A stretch of DNA of 64,000 nt, taken from Arthrobacter castelli DSM 16402 (GTDB lineage Bacteria; Actinomycetota; Actinomycetes; Actinomycetales; Micrococcaceae). The translations under genes were made by a program, and so were the position numbers. The notes below the pieces were generated by a model. That model saw nothing but the letters and a program-made list of their open reading frames with translations. It made no database searches and was not told the DNA's origin. The stretch lies in NCBI RefSeq assembly GCF_000430705.1, contig NZ_AUMN01000001.1, positions 248,001 through 312,000 on the forward strand, read 5' to 3'. Below are positions 52,985 through 62,736 of the stretch, in pieces; position 1 is the first letter of the stretch, and the number at the start of each line of letters is the position of its first letter.

Positions 52985-53626
52985 GTGCCCGAACTAACTA
53001 CCGACACCGCCTCCCTCCCTTTACGCGAGCGTAAGCGCGCCGAGACGTGGACGACCATCCATCAGGTGGCCGCGGACCTGACCCTCGATAGGGGACTGCA
53101 GGCAGTGACCGTCGAGGCGATCGCGGAACAGGCCAACATCTCGTCCCGGACCTTCTTCAACTACTTCAGTGGCAAGGAAGACGCGATCCTCGGTCTACAG
53201 GAACCGAAGATCGACGAGGAAGTGCGCGACGGATTCGCCTTGACCGGGGATCTGCTGAGCCGTGTGTCGACCCTGCTAATGACCGTCGGCCAGTCCACCT
53301 TCGGCGGCGACAATGCCACCAGCCGGCGCTTCGAAGTCCTGGAACGGTATCCCGAACTGGTCCAGCGCCGGCTCTCCTATATCTCCAAGGTCGAAGACCT
53401 GGTCGCTGAATTGGTCGAAGAGCGGCTGGAAGAGACCGGGCAGTGGCGGGCCGAACTGTCTGATGTGCCGTGCAGTGAGGCGGCGCGTGTGCTGGTGATG
53501 ATGGCCAGCGCCGCCATGCGGTTCGCGATGCAGCGCGGCAGTCCGCCGGTCGGGCGCGACGAACAATTCGAGGCACTGGACAGTGCCACCACACTCTTTC
53601 GCAGAATCCTAAGGAAGGCCCTATGA
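52985..53626 (+). CDS. TetR-family transcriptional regulator
   Basis: A 213-residue regulator (GTG 52985). The N-terminal HTH (about 38-60) reads TVEAIAEQANISSRTFFNYFSGKEDAI, a near-consensus TetR recognition region. The C-terminal ligand domain is helical. It overlaps the efflux gene start (ATGA) and so controls that pump, probably with a drug-like ligand. Its own promoter carries palindromes that would be its operator. A longer frame upstream lies in repeat DNA and was rejected. Confidence 0.92.
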   Translation: MPELTTDTASLPLRERKRAETWTTIHQVAADLTLDRGLQAVTVEAIAEQANISSRTFFNYFSGKEDAILGLQEPKIDEEVRDGFALTGDLLSRVSTLLMTVGQSTFGGDNATSRRFEVLERYPELVQRRLSYISKVEDLVAELVEERLEETGQWRAELSDVPCSEAARVLVMMASAAMRFAMQRGSPPVGRDEQFEALDSATTLFRRILRKAL

Positions 53627-55359
53627 CCCGGAGTCCCGCACCGCAAGCGGCCGAATCGACAGCCAGGGAGAAGCCGGCGCTGATACTGCTCTTTATCGGG
53701 CTGATGCTGTCCATGCTGCTGGCATCGCTCAGCCAGACAGTCCTGAGCACCGCCTTGCCCACGATGGTGGGCGAGCTCAACGGCGTGGACCAGATGTTGT
53801 GGATCATGACCGCCTACATCCTGGCCTCGACCATCATGATGCCGGTCTACGGCAAGATGGGGGACCTGATCGGCCGCAAGAGCCTGCTGATCATGGCCAT
53901 CCTGCTGTTCATGTCCGGGTCCATCGTGGGCGGGCTCGCCGCGAACATGACGTGGATGATCGTCGCCAGGCTCATCCAGGGCCTCGGTGGCGGCGGGTTG
54001 ATCATCCTCTCCCAGGCCATCATCGCCGACGTCGTTCCCGCCCGTGAGCGCGGCAAGTACATGGGCATCATGGGCGGCGTCTTCGCCGTTTCCTCCGTGG
54101 CCGGTCCGCTGCTGGGCGGCTGGTTCACCGAAAGCATTGGCTGGCGCTGGACGTTCTGGATCAACCTGCCCCTTGGCGCGCTGGCCCTGCTGGCCGCCGT
54201 CTTCTTCCTGCACCTGCCCCAAGGCAGCAACCGCAGGCCGCGCGTCGATTTTGCCGGGATGGGCGTGTTGGCCATCACCACCGCGTCGCTGGTGCTCGCC
54301 GCGTCCTGGGGCGGAGTCGAATACGCGTGGACGTCGCCCATTATCCTGGGTCTCTTCGCCACGACGGTGCTGGGGGCGATCGTGTTCGTGATGATCGAAC
54401 GCCGCGCCGCCGAACCGATCATTTCCCTGCACTTGTTCCGGAAGTTGAACTTCAACCTCACCACCGGTGCCGGCCTGCTGATCGGCGTCGCCATGTTCGG
54501 TGTCCTCGGCTACATGCCCACCTATATCCAGATGGCGACCGGGCTGAGCGCCACCCAGGCCGGATTCGTGATGGTCCCGATGATGGCGATGCTGCTGGGC
54601 ACATCGGTCAGCTCCGGTTTCGTGATCAGCAAGACCGGACGCTACAAGTGGATGCCCATCACCGGTGCGGCAATTATCGGCATCGCGCTGACCCTGCTCT
54701 CCACGCTGGACGTTGAGACCCCGCTGTGGGTGCTCTGTGCGTTTATCGGAATACTCGGCATCGGGCTGGGCCTGAGCATGCAGGTGCTGGTGCTGATCGT
54801 GCAGAACACCTTCCCGAACTCCCAGGTGGGAACGGCCACCGCGTCGAACAACTACTTCCGGCAGATCGGCGCATCGCTGGGCTCCGCCGTCGTCGGCAGC
54901 CTCTTTACATCCCGCCTGACCACGCTGATCAGCGAAAAGCTGCCGGGCGGTGCCGCTAACTCGGCCGGCGGGGCGGACAATCTGACACCCGCTGCCGTCC
55001 ACAACCTCCCTGCGGCGGTCCAAGAGCCAATCATTCAGTCCTATAACGAGGCGCTGACGCCACTGTTCCTCTACATGGCGCCGCTTGCCCTCGTCGCGAT
55101 TGTGCTGCTGTCCTTCATCAAGGAAGTTCCGCTGGCAACCACCATTGACCGGGACGCAAAGACCGCGCCGGGGGAGTCGGCGGACGACGACGGCAGGCAG
55201 CCGGCGGGGCAGCGCTCAGGGCTGGACGACGGCCGCAGGATCGGCGATCGGACCGGTGACGGGATCGGCGACGGGACGAGCGATGACAGTGAAGGCACCA
55301 TGGGCGACCCGATCGAAGCCGAACACTCGCAGGTGCGCGCCGGTTCCGGAACCCGCTGA
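53623..55359 (+). CDS. DHA2 (EmrB/QacA) family MFS efflux transporter
   Basis: A 578-residue transporter with 14 predicted TM helices. Motif A is GKMGDLIGRKSLL, motif C AVSSVAGPLLGGW, and the motif LSQTVLSTALPTMVGEL at the first helix is typical of the 14-helix drug:H+ antiporters. It should export hydrophobic or cationic drugs. The last 60 residues are a soluble, Asp/Gly/Arg-rich repeat (DRTGDGIGDGTSDD). It is co-transcribed with the TetR gene by a 4-nt overlap. Confidence 0.93.
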   Translation: MTRSPAPQAAESTAREKPALILLFIGLMLSMLLASLSQTVLSTALPTMVGELNGVDQMLWIMTAYILASTIMMPVYGKMGDLIGRKSLLIMAILLFMSGSIVGGLAANMTWMIVARLIQGLGGGGLIILSQAIIADVVPARERGKYMGIMGGVFAVSSVAGPLLGGWFTESIGWRWTFWINLPLGALALLAAVFFLHLPQGSNRRPRVDFAGMGVLAITTASLVLAASWGGVEYAWTSPIILGLFATTVLGAIVFVMIERRAAEPIISLHLFRKLNFNLTTGAGLLIGVAMFGVLGYMPTYIQMATGLSATQAGFVMVPMMAMLLGTSVSSGFVISKTGRYKWMPITGAAIIGIALTLLSTLDVETPLWVLCAFIGILGIGLGLSMQVLVLIVQNTFPNSQVGTATASNNYFRQIGASLGSAVVGSLFTSRLTTLISEKLPGGAANSAGGADNLTPAAVHNLPAAVQEPIIQSYNEALTPLFLYMAPLALVAIVLLSFIKEVPLATTIDRDAKTAPGESADDDGRQPAGQRSGLDDGRRIGDRTGDGIGDGTSDDSEGTMGDPIEAEHSQVRAGSGTR

Positions 55360-55451
55360 TCCTGCCGCAACCCGCTGATCCTGCACGGGAACGCGCGGCG
55401 GATCTGGTGTGACGAAGCAAGGTTTGCGGCGGCTCTTATGATTGGTTGGCA

Positions 55452-55502
55452 GTACAACCGAGGATAACGCTCGGGTGGCCCAATTCCGGGCGGTGGTTGT
55501 AC
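55452..55502. repeat. Palindrome upstream of the molybdenum oxidoreductase operon
   Basis: GTACAACC (55452-55459) and GGTTGTAC (55495-55502) are a perfect 8-bp inverted repeat, extended to GGC/GCC if one A is bulged, around a 35-nt centre. It lies between the efflux gene and the operon at 55620 and could terminate the former or regulate the latter. Just before it, a 15-nt ACCCGCTGATCCTGC is doubled near 55351-55385. Confidence 0.5.
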
Positions 55503-55619
55503 GCCCCGCGGTGCTGGGATAGATTACGTGCTAAGCCCCCTTGCCATGAGGGCGGTCCGGGCGATGCATGCGCGCCCGGGTGCGTCCGGCCAAACAGGAA
55601 CCGCTGGAGGTCAAGCTCC

Positions 55620-56240
55620 ATGGACCAGAACATTACCTTGTATGTGGACGGCAACCGGCGGCCGGTCACCGTCGATACCCGCACCACGCTGCTCGATGCC
55701 CTCCGTGACCGGCTGGATGTGACCTCACCGAAGAAGGGCTGCGATCACGGTCAATGCGGGGCGTGCACGGTGCTGCTCAATGGGCGCCGGGTCACTTCGT
55801 GCCTGGTGCTGGCGGTGGCGTACGACGGCGCCGACGTCACCACGGCGGCCGGGCTGGGCTCCGACGACGAACTTCATCCCGTGCAGCAGGCATTCCTGGA
55901 CCGCGACGGCTTCCAGTGCGGCTACTGCACCCCGGGCCAGATCTGCTCGGCAGTCGGAATGATGGAAGAAGCCGAGCGCGGCAGCCCCAGCCATGTCAGT
56001 GCGAACCTGAACGATCCGGTGGAACTGACCGACGAAGAAATCCGCGAGCGGATGAGCGGGAACCTGTGCCGCTGCGGAGCCTATGTCAACATCGTCGCGG
56101 CCATCCGGCAGGCCGCCGACCCCGAGGCTGAACAGATCAGGCAGGCCCGCGCCGAACGGCAACGCAACGAGCCGGTGCTGCGTGAGGACGATGCCCCGAC
56201 CTCGTACCAGGTCTCCGTGTCGGGAGAGGAGGGACGATGA
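55620..56240 (+). CDS. paoA: Aldehyde oxidoreductase, [2Fe-2S] subunit (PaoA-like)
   Basis: A 206-residue iron-sulfur subunit of the xanthine oxidase family. The first plant-type ferredoxin-like cluster has CDHGQCGAC with a further Cys (GRRVTSC); the second, helical cluster has CGYCTPGQ and CRCGAY. It passes electrons from the molybdenum site to FAD. ATG 55620 has GGAGG about 9 nt before it. Unlike the E. coli periplasmic PaoA it has no Tat signal, so the complex should be cytoplasmic. The stop overlaps the FAD-subunit start by 4 nt. Confidence 0.92.
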   Translation: MDQNITLYVDGNRRPVTVDTRTTLLDALRDRLDVTSPKKGCDHGQCGACTVLLNGRRVTSCLVLAVAYDGADVTTAAGLGSDDELHPVQQAFLDRDGFQCGYCTPGQICSAVGMMEEAERGSPSHVSANLNDPVELTDEEIRERMSGNLCRCGAYVNIVAAIRQAADPEAEQIRQARAERQRNEPVLREDDAPTSYQVSVSGEEGR

Positions 56241-57247
56241 TCCCGTTCGATTACCAGCGCGCCGACGACGCGGACAGCGCGGTCGCCACCGTGACCGGTC
56301 ACCCTCAGGCGCAGTTCCTCGGCGGCGGCACCAACCTGGTTGACCATATGAAACTCGGTGTAGCGGATCCCGAGCTGCTGGTCGACATCAGCCGGCTGCC
56401 GCTGGATGAGGTGACGGAGCTCGACGACGGCGGCCTGCGGATCGGTGCCACGGTCCGCAACAGCGACCTGGCGGCGCATCCGTTGATCCGCCGTCGCTAC
56501 CCGGTGCTGGCCGAAGCCTTACTGGCCGGCGCGTCCGGGCAGTTGCGGAATATGGCCACCACCGGCGGGAACCTGCTGCAGCGAACCAGGTGCGTGTATT
56601 TCCAGGACGTCACGATGGCGTGCAACAAGCGCGAGCCGGGGTCCGGGTGCGCGGCGCTGGAAGGTTACACCAGGTACCACGCCATTCTCGGTGCTTCGGA
56701 CGGCTGCGTCGCGGTGCACCCGTCGGATATGGCTGTAGCCATGGCGGCCCTCGACGCCACCGTGGTGGTGCTGGGCGCAGCCGGGGAGCGCCGCATCCCG
56801 CTGGCGGAGTTCCACCGGCTGCCCGGATCCGAGCCGCAGCGCGACACGGTGCTCGAACACGGCGAGCTGATCACCGCCGTCGACCTTCCGGCATCGACGC
56901 CTCGGCGGCAGGCGTACCGCAAGGTGCGGGACCGGGCTTCGTACGCATTCGCGCTGGTATCGGTCGCCGCCGTGGTCAAGGTCGACGCCGCCGAGGGTGA
57001 ACCGTGCATCACCGATGCGCGCATCGCCCTCGGGGGCGTGGCCCACAAACCGTGGCGCGCTTCGCGGGCCGAAGAGACACTGAGCGGAGCCGCGCCGTCG
57101 GTGGAGAGTTTCCGGCGGGCCGCCGAGGCAGAATTGGAACAGGCCGATCCGCTGGGCGACAACGGGTTCAAGATACCGATGGTCCGCAACACCATGGTCG
57201 CCGTGCTGGCGGACCTGACCGGTGTGGAACCGGAGGCTGTGGCATGA
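56237..57247 (+). CDS. paoB: Aldehyde oxidoreductase, FAD/[4Fe-4S] subunit (PaoB-like)
   Basis: A 336-residue FAD-binding subunit of the CO dehydrogenase/xanthine oxidase FAD type. [13 protein letters not shown] and the [14 protein letters not shown] region bind FAD. The insert with [22 protein letters not shown] matches the extra [4Fe-4S] cluster seen in E. coli PaoB. The C-terminal domain (CO_deh_flav_C) follows. It is coupled to both neighbours by 4-nt overlaps. Confidence 0.92.
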   Translation: MIPFDYQRADDADSAVATVTGHPQAQFLGGGTNLVDHMKLGVADPELLVDISRLPLDEVTELDDGGLRIGATVRNSDLAAHPLIRRRYPVLAEALLAGASGQLRNMATTGGNLLQRTRCVYFQDVTMACNKREPGSGCAALEGYTRYHAILGASDGCVAVHPSDMAVAMAALDATVVVLGAAGERRIPLAEFHRLPGSEPQRDTVLEHGELITAVDLPASTPRRQAYRKVRDRASYAFALVSVAAVVKVDAAEGEPCITDARIALGGVAHKPWRASRAEETLSGAAPSVESFRRAAEAELEQADPLGDNGFKIPMVRNTMVAVLADLTGVEPEAVA

Positions 57248-59310
57248 GTGAAATCCTGGAATCAACCGAAATCGGCCGGCCCATGGTGCGCCAGGACGGC
57301 CCGGCGAAAGTCCGCGGCCTGGCTCCCTACGCCTACGAACAACCGGTGCAGGACCCGCTCCACCTGCACCCGGTGCAGTCCACCATCGCGCTGGGCTGCA
57401 TCGTCTCCATCGACACCAGCGCAGCCGAAGCCTTGCCCGGCGTCGTCGCCGTCCTCACTCATGAAAATGCCCCGCGGCTGGCGAACACGGATGACGCCGA
57501 GCTCGCGGTGTTGCAGGGCCACGAGGTCGGCTTCCGTGGCCAGTTCATCGGCGCGGTGCTGGCCGAATCGCCGGAGGTTGCAAGGCAGGCGGCCGCGGCC
57601 GTCGTCGTCGACTATGAAGCCGAAGAACACGATGCCGACTTCCGTGCCGATCATCCGCAGCTGACTGAACCCAACGCCGCGACGGCTGACACGTTCGACG
57701 GCGACGTGGACACCGCGCTCAGGGCAGCGGCGCACACGGTCGAGGCGACGTACACCACTCCTGCGGAGCACAACAATCCCATGGAGCCGCACACCACCAT
57801 CGCGCTGTGGGACGAGCGCGGGCTGACCCTCTACGACTCCACCCAGGGTCCTCACCCCGTGCGTCAGACCATTGCCCCGGTGTTCGGCCTTCAGCCGGAC
57901 CAGGTGCACGTCATCGCACCGCATATCGGGGGCGGATTCGGCTCCAAGGGATTGCCGCATGCCAACGTGGTGCTCACCGCTTTGGCCGCACAGCGCAGCG
58001 GCGGCAGGCCTGTGAAACTGGCGTTGACCCGGCAGCAGATGTTCACGGTTGCCGGTTACCGCACGCCCACCATCCAGCAGGTGCGGCTGGGGGCCGACGA
58101 CGACGGCCGGCTTTCCGCCGTAGCGATGGACGCGGTGGAGCAGACCTCCAAGATCAAAGAGTTCACCGAAGAAAGCGGCCAGCCGGCCCGGATGATGTAT
58201 GCCACGCCCAACCGCCAGGTGACCCAGCGGCTGGCGCGGCTCGATATTCCGGTGCCGTCCTGGATGCGCGCGCCCGGAAAGTGTCCGGGCATGTTCGGCC
58301 CCGAAGTGGCGATGGACGAAATCGCCGAAGCCTGCGCACTGGACCCGATCGAGTTGCGAGTGCGCAACGAGCCGGAGTCCGACCCGGAGACCGGCAAACC
58401 CTACTCATCCCGGCGGTTGCTGGACTGCCTGGCCGAAGGAGCCAAGCGGTTTGGCTGGGATCGGAGGAATGCGCGGCCGGGCCAGCGGGTTCAAGGACGA
58501 TGGCGGGTTGGCCTCGGCGTGGCCGCCTCCACCTACCCGTTTCTTCGCCAGTTCTCAGAGGCTAAAGTCAGCTACAGCGCGGACGGGACCTACGCGGTGC
58601 ACATCGGCGCCGCGGACCTGGGCACCGGCGCCTGGACGGCGCTGACGCAGATCGCAGCCGATGCCCTGGGCGTTTCCGCGCATCGGATTCGGCTGGAAAT
58701 CGGCGATACCGCGCTGCCGGTCGCCTCGGTAGCCGGCGGCTCGTCCGGAACTGCCAGCTGGGGCGCGGCAATCATCGCCGCCGCCGACGAATTCCTCGCC
58801 AAGTTCGGCGTCGAACCGGATCCCGGCGCTGAGGTGCAGACGGCGGCGCCTCGGGATTCGGCGCAGAAGGAGTACGCGATGCACTCCTTCGGTGCCCAAT
58901 TCGCCGAAGTGTGCGTCAACGTGGACACCGGCGAGGTCCGGGTGCCTCGGATGCTCGGGGTGTTCTCCGCCGGTCGGATCATCAACGCCGGCACGGCCCG
59001 CTCGCAGTTCATCGGAGGGATGTCCATGGGTATCGGGATGGCACTGCACGAACAGAGCGTGATGGATGCCCGCTTCGGAAGCTTCGTCAACCATGATTTC
59101 GCCGAGTACCACGTACCCGCCAACGCCGACATTGCCGACGTCGACGCCGTCTGGCTCGACGAAGTGGATCCGCTCGCCGGGCCGCTGGGGGCGCGGGGGA
59201 TCGGCGAAATCGGCATTGTCGGGGCGGCTGCCGCCGTCGCCAACGCCACCTACAACGCCACCGGAATCCGGGTCCGGGATCTGCCGCTGACACCCGATAA
59301 GTTCCTTTAG
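57244..59310 (+). CDS. paoC: Aldehyde oxidoreductase, molybdenum cofactor subunit (PaoC-like)
   Basis: A 688-residue catalytic subunit of the xanthine oxidase family, hydroxylating aldehydes or heterocycles with a Mo-cytosine- or molybdopterin-type cofactor. Visible are [18 protein letters not shown] (Moco site), MRAPGK where most relatives have MRAPGE, and the catalytic Glu in [17 protein letters not shown] near the C-terminus. Aromatic aldehydes are the probable substrates by analogy with PaoABC. No maturation chaperone (PaoD/XdhC) lies within the window. Downstream is a palindromic element (59391-59466). Confidence 0.93.
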   Translation: MSEILESTEIGRPMVRQDGPAKVRGLAPYAYEQPVQDPLHLHPVQSTIALGCIVSIDTSAAEALPGVVAVLTHENAPRLANTDDAELAVLQGHEVGFRGQFIGAVLAESPEVARQAAAAVVVDYEAEEHDADFRADHPQLTEPNAATADTFDGDVDTALRAAAHTVEATYTTPAEHNNPMEPHTTIALWDERGLTLYDSTQGPHPVRQTIAPVFGLQPDQVHVIAPHIGGGFGSKGLPHANVVLTALAAQRSGGRPVKLALTRQQMFTVAGYRTPTIQQVRLGADDDGRLSAVAMDAVEQTSKIKEFTEESGQPARMMYATPNRQVTQRLARLDIPVPSWMRAPGKCPGMFGPEVAMDEIAEACALDPIELRVRNEPESDPETGKPYSSRRLLDCLAEGAKRFGWDRRNARPGQRVQGRWRVGLGVAASTYPFLRQFSEAKVSYSADGTYAVHIGAADLGTGAWTALTQIAADALGVSAHRIRLEIGDTALPVASVAGGSSGTASWGAAIIAAADEFLAKFGVEPDPGAEVQTAAPRDSAQKEYAMHSFGAQFAEVCVNVDTGEVRVPRMLGVFSAGRIINAGTARSQFIGGMSMGIGMALHEQSVMDARFGSFVNHDFAEYHVPANADIADVDAVWLDEVDPLAGPLGARGIGEIGIVGAAAAVANATYNATGIRVRDLPLTPDKFL

Positions 59311-59390
59311 GTATCGACAGCTGATCCCGGGTTCTGTGACAGTGGCCGGTACCCGCCATCGCGTGCTGATGCCGGGTTCCTGCCTCACGC

Positions 59391-59466
59391 GTTCGGGCGA
59401 GGAGTAACCACGCCCCGATATGGCCTGTTTGCACCTGGAAGGGGCGCAATTACTCCTTGGGCGGAC
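59391..59466. repeat. Palindromic intergenic element, copy D
   Basis: Arms 59391-59407 (GTTCGGGCGAGGAGTAA) and 59450-59466 match at 13 of 17 positions as inverted repeats, around a 42-nt centre that includes CGCCCC/GGGGCG. It belongs to the family seen at 7093-7168 and 23885-23961. It ends 13 nt from the stop of the GAF gene on the other strand. Confidence 0.7.
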
Positions 59467-59478
59467 GCACAGAGCCGG

Positions 59479-59820
59479 TCAGGGGTCGAAGTGCGTCCTG
59501 GGTTCTTCACCGTGATTGATAGAAGCGACCACTTCCGCCGCCACGTTCCGCGCGGCGTTCAAGCAGGGGCCGTCGGCGAATTCATACTGCAACTGGTCCA
59601 TGGCACGGGCGCGTTCGCTGCTGCTGGCCACGGTGGCGGCATGTTTGTGCCTGAATAGAGTGACGCCGCAGAGGACTTCATCGTCAGGACCCGCGAGCTT
59701 CCTGGACGCCAGATGCGTCAGTTCTTCCAGGAAATTCTCCACGTCATCGGTGCCGAGGAGCATGGTCTGCAAGCGCTCCAAAGTGGAGGTGCCGGCCACG
59801 CCGGTACCTGTGGTGCTCAT
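59479..59820 (-). CDS. Truncated GAF-domain protein
   Basis: The 113 residues match the first two thirds of a GAF domain common in actinobacterial GAF-ANTAR regulators (FLEELTHLASRKL, then CGVTLFRHKHAATVASSSE and FADGPCLNAAR). The frame ends early, without the last GAF strands or an ANTAR RNA-binding domain. Its end lies 13 nt from palindromic element copy D, so loss of the 3' part may be linked to that element. It may be a remnant rather than a working sensor. About 216 nt upstream (59821-60036) holds no gene. Confidence 0.75.
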   Translation of the reverse strand: MSTTGTGVAGTSTLERLQTMLLGTDDVENFLEELTHLASRKLAGPDDEVLCGVTLFRHKHAATVASSSERARAMDQLQYEFADGPCLNAARNVAAEVVASINHGEEPRTHFDP

Positions 59821-60036
59821 TGATGCCCCGTTCAGTCCACGTCATGAATATGCGGTGCGCATAGGGCGACGCAGAGGGTCCGGCGGGGTTGCCGTAGGTG
59901 CGGTCCCAAGCACCAACCGCTTGTACTAAAAGCGATAGATTGGGCCGCGTCTTGACCGTGGAGTCCATACTACAGATCGTAGACCGGTGTGGTGAAAAGG
60001 AGGGCGCTGCAGGTCGCCCATGGGCGTCGGGGGAGT

Positions 60037-61200
60037 TTAGTTCTGCTCCCCGCCATGGTTGGAGCGGCCCGCCTCGTCCGCGTCGCCGGCTTCTGCCTCG
60101 TCGTCCGCTTCGTCGTCGGCAATCTTGGCGTGCCGTTCCTGCTCACGCCTCCCGTAGGTCGCTGCCCGAATCGCCTGATCTGTCTCGAAGCTGGATCCAA
60201 GGGCTCCGGCCACAGTTCCCATCGAGGTGGCCAGCCACGACAACTGAGCGTACGCCGCCCACGTTACAGGGTGCTCGAGTTGGGTCTGCATAAATTCGGC
60301 GGGAATGACAATAAAGGACCCCAGGAAAGCCCCCACGAACAGCAGGACATACATGCAGGTCACCCCGGCGAGCAAGGTGGCCACGGTGGCCGAGTTGTAT
60401 AAGAAAGCGTCTTTGGAGACGCGATGGACCTTTGGCTTTTCCCAAAGATTGTTGTAGTGAATCAGCCAGAGCACCATTGCACCGATGGTGATGGCACTGA
60501 TCAGCAGAAGCCGCAGTGGGCTGAGCGAATCTGCCATGATCCAAATGGTCGAATAGAAGATGCCGAATGCGGCGACTGCGGCAGCCGCCGCCACGGCGCT
60601 GGACAAGCTGGGCACCAGCAGCCAGGGCCGGTTGATGCGGACCATTCCGGAGAGTAGACGCAGCCGTCCGCGCAGCCCCCGGAGAGCCAAATGGGAGGTC
60701 CTGCCACCGGGGCCGGAGATCGTCGCCTGCCGCACCGGGGACTGGACCAGCGGCTTGGTCCACCGTGGGCTGGCCCGCCGGGAGACCTTGCGGTCGGGCT
60801 GCAGGTCGTCGTCGACCATCTCCCGCAGCACCCTGATGATCGCGTTCGCGACGTGACGGCGCGGCCGGAGGGCCCCCAGGGCCGGAAGCGATATGACGGC
60901 TGCCTGATGACTGAGGCTGGCTTCGGAAATGACCAGGTGTTTATCGCGGCGCAGCGGCAGCTCCGTGATCGCCACCATCATGTCCCAGCCGTTCTTCCGT
61001 TTGATCCGATCGCTGTTGCGCCACACGATAATTCCGCCGTATTCATCGAGCGGCAACGGCACGCATTGAACCTGGATGTCCCAGTCGATCTGGTCGGAGA
61101 CTGAATCGGTCAGCACCTGTTTCAAGTCCCCGGCGATGCTCTCGGCTATCTCGTTTGGCAGGTCGGGGTCAGTGACGATTCCAACAGCGCGTCGCTCCAT
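60037..61200 (-). CDS. Conserved membrane protein of unknown function
   Basis: A 387-residue protein with a soluble N-terminal domain (about 1-190: MERRAVGIVTDPDLPNEIAESIA, then VQCVPLPLDEYGGIIVW) and four TM helices (about 195-215, 225-250, 275-305 and 320-345), followed by an acidic tail. Relatives in Actinobacteria carry doubtful names such as methylene-tetrahydrofolate dehydrogenase; nothing here supports that. The ATG at 61200 directly follows the stop of the small upstream gene, so both form an operon. Confidence 0.75.
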   Translation of the reverse strand: MERRAVGIVTDPDLPNEIAESIAGDLKQVLTDSVSDQIDWDIQVQCVPLPLDEYGGIIVWRNSDRIKRKNGWDMMVAITELPLRRDKHLVISEASLSHQAAVISLPALGALRPRRHVANAIIRVLREMVDDDLQPDRKVSRRASPRWTKPLVQSPVRQATISGPGGRTSHLALRGLRGRLRLLSGMVRINRPWLLVPSLSSAVAAAAAVAAFGIFYSTIWIMADSLSPLRLLLISAITIGAMVLWLIHYNNLWEKPKVHRVSKDAFLYNSATVATLLAGVTCMYVLLFVGAFLGSFIVIPAEFMQTQLEHPVTWAAYAQLSWLATSMGTVAGALGSSFETDQAIRAATYGRREQERHAKIADDEADDEAEAGDADEAGRSNHGGEQN

Positions 61201-61431
61201 CTACTCCTCTTCCGGATCCCAGGACAGGGTGATCTGTACGCCGTCGTCGGTTTCAACGATGACCAAATGCAGGTCTTCGCCATAGAGATCCTCATGTCCG
61301 GCCCCGCCGTCGACTTTCGCAGCCTGGCTTGCCAGTCCGGCCATTGCCCGCGCCATCGCGCGCCCCCAGTCGCCCGGATGTTTGCTCGAAGCCGATTCGG
61401 ATGCCTTGTATCTGCCTTCGTGGATAGCCAT
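61201..61431 (-). CDS. Small protein of unknown function (76 aa)
   Basis: It is a soluble, acidic 76-residue protein: an N-terminal basic/Ser-rich part (GRYKASESASSKHPGDWG) and a C-terminal strand-rich part (DLHLVIVETDDGVQITLSW). TACTGT (61438-61443) lies 6 nt before the ATG at 61431, suggesting a leaderless mRNA. The stop directly touches the start of the membrane protein gene, so the two probably work together. I do not recognise a family. Confidence 0.65.
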   Translation of the reverse strand: MAIHEGRYKASESASSKHPGDWGRAMARAMAGLASQAAKVDGGAGHEDLYGEDLHLVIVETDDGVQITLSWDPEEE

Positions 61432-61539
61432 GATTAAACAGTAACCTTACCGTTATGGTTGAGCCACCCTGCCAAGGTCAGCTTTCTCCCGGTGGGGGCG
61501 TGTGCCCTGAGCGAGGATGAAGAGTGGACCTGAGCGGCG

Positions 61540-62625
61540 CTAGCGGCGCGGCAGTACTTCGTTCAGGTCGAACGCGACGGGCTGTTCGAGCTGCTTGTAG
61601 GTGCATGATTCAGGTTCCCGGTCGGGCCGCCAGCGCACCAGTTGAGCGGTGTGCCGGAACCTGTCGCCCTCCATGTAGTCGTACCGCACCTCAACCACTC
61701 GTTCGGGGCGCAGTGGCACGAAACTCAGGTCCTTGCCTGCGTTCCAGCGGCTGCCTTCGGATTTCCGGGGCGAACGGGCTCCAGAAGCGGTGGTTTCGGC
61801 GCTGATGTCTTCGGTCCAATTCCACGGATGGTCTTCGATACTGGTGACCAGCGGTTGAAAGTCGTCATAGAGCTCCCGCCGCTTGGCCATGGACAGTGCC
61901 CCGATCACACCCACGGACGAGAGTTCACCGTCGTCGTCATACAGGCCCAGCAGCAGCGAGCCAATCGCGTCGTCGCTACCCTTGTGCAACCGGTAACCGG
62001 CGACCACGCAGTCGGCCGTGCGCTCATGCTTGACCTTGTGCATCACCCGCCTGTCCTGTTGGTATGTCAACTCGCGCGGTTTGGCAATGATCCCGTCCAG
62101 GCCCGCGCCTTCCCAGCGGTTGAACCAGTCTGCGGCGGTGTCGACATCGTCGGTGGCGGGTGTGATGTAGACAGGGGGTCTGGCATCGGCGAGGGCGTCC
62201 TCGAGGCGGGCACGACGGCGGTCCATGGGCTGCGCTGTCAGGTCCTCGTCGTCGAGGGCCAGCAGGTCGAAGGCCACAAAACTGGCGGGGGTTTGGCTGC
62301 TCAGCAGTTTCACTCTGCTGTCGGCCGGATGGATGCGCTGCTGCAGCACCTCGAAGTTCAGCCCGCTGCCGGTGGGGTCGACGACGACGATCTCGCCATC
62401 CAGTACGCACCGGTCGGGCAGGTTCGCCTTCAAAGCGGTGACAACTTCGGGAAAGTAGCGGGTCATTGGCTTGCCGTTTCGACTGCCGATCTCCACCTCT
62501 TCGCCATCGCGGAAGATGATGGCGCGGAAGCCGTCCCACTTGGGCTCGTAGATTTGACCGGCCGGGATTGTCTTCACCGGCTTGGCGAGCATTGGCCTCA
62601 CCGGGGGCATTACTGGAAGGTCCAC
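61540..62625 (-). CDS. ligC: ATP-dependent DNA ligase (LigC type)
   Basis: The 361-residue protein from GTG 62625 has the nucleotidyltransferase lysine K29 in YEPKWDGFRA, then EIGSRNGKPMTRYFPE, LDGEIVV, and the C-terminal OB-fold. It lacks the nuclease and polymerase domains of LigD and resembles mycobacterial LigC, which acts in alternative end joining or base-excision repair. GTG 62625 is chosen from TACGCT (62632-62637) 6 nt upstream. A much longer open frame upstream is composition-driven. The gene is divergent from the PRC-barrel gene. Confidence 0.9.
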   Translation of the reverse strand: MDLPVMPPVRPMLAKPVKTIPAGQIYEPKWDGFRAIIFRDGEEVEIGSRNGKPMTRYFPEVVTALKANLPDRCVLDGEIVVVDPTGSGLNFEVLQQRIHPADSRVKLLSSQTPASFVAFDLLALDDEDLTAQPMDRRRARLEDALADARPPVYITPATDDVDTAADWFNRWEGAGLDGIIAKPRELTYQQDRRVMHKVKHERTADCVVAGYRLHKGSDDAIGSLLLGLYDDDGELSSVGVIGALSMAKRRELYDDFQPLVTSIEDHPWNWTEDISAETTASGARSPRKSEGSRWNAGKDLSFVPLRPERVVEVRYDYMEGDRFRHTAQLVRWRPDREPESCTYKQLEQPVAFDLNEVLPRR

Positions 62626-62736
62626 ACGCACAGCGTAACGCGATGTGGCATCAATCACGAGCTTACTGCACGGCCGGCCTGCCCCGTAAGGTGGAGGAGG
62701 CATGCACCGCCCCGGCGAGAACCACAGGAGAACCTC

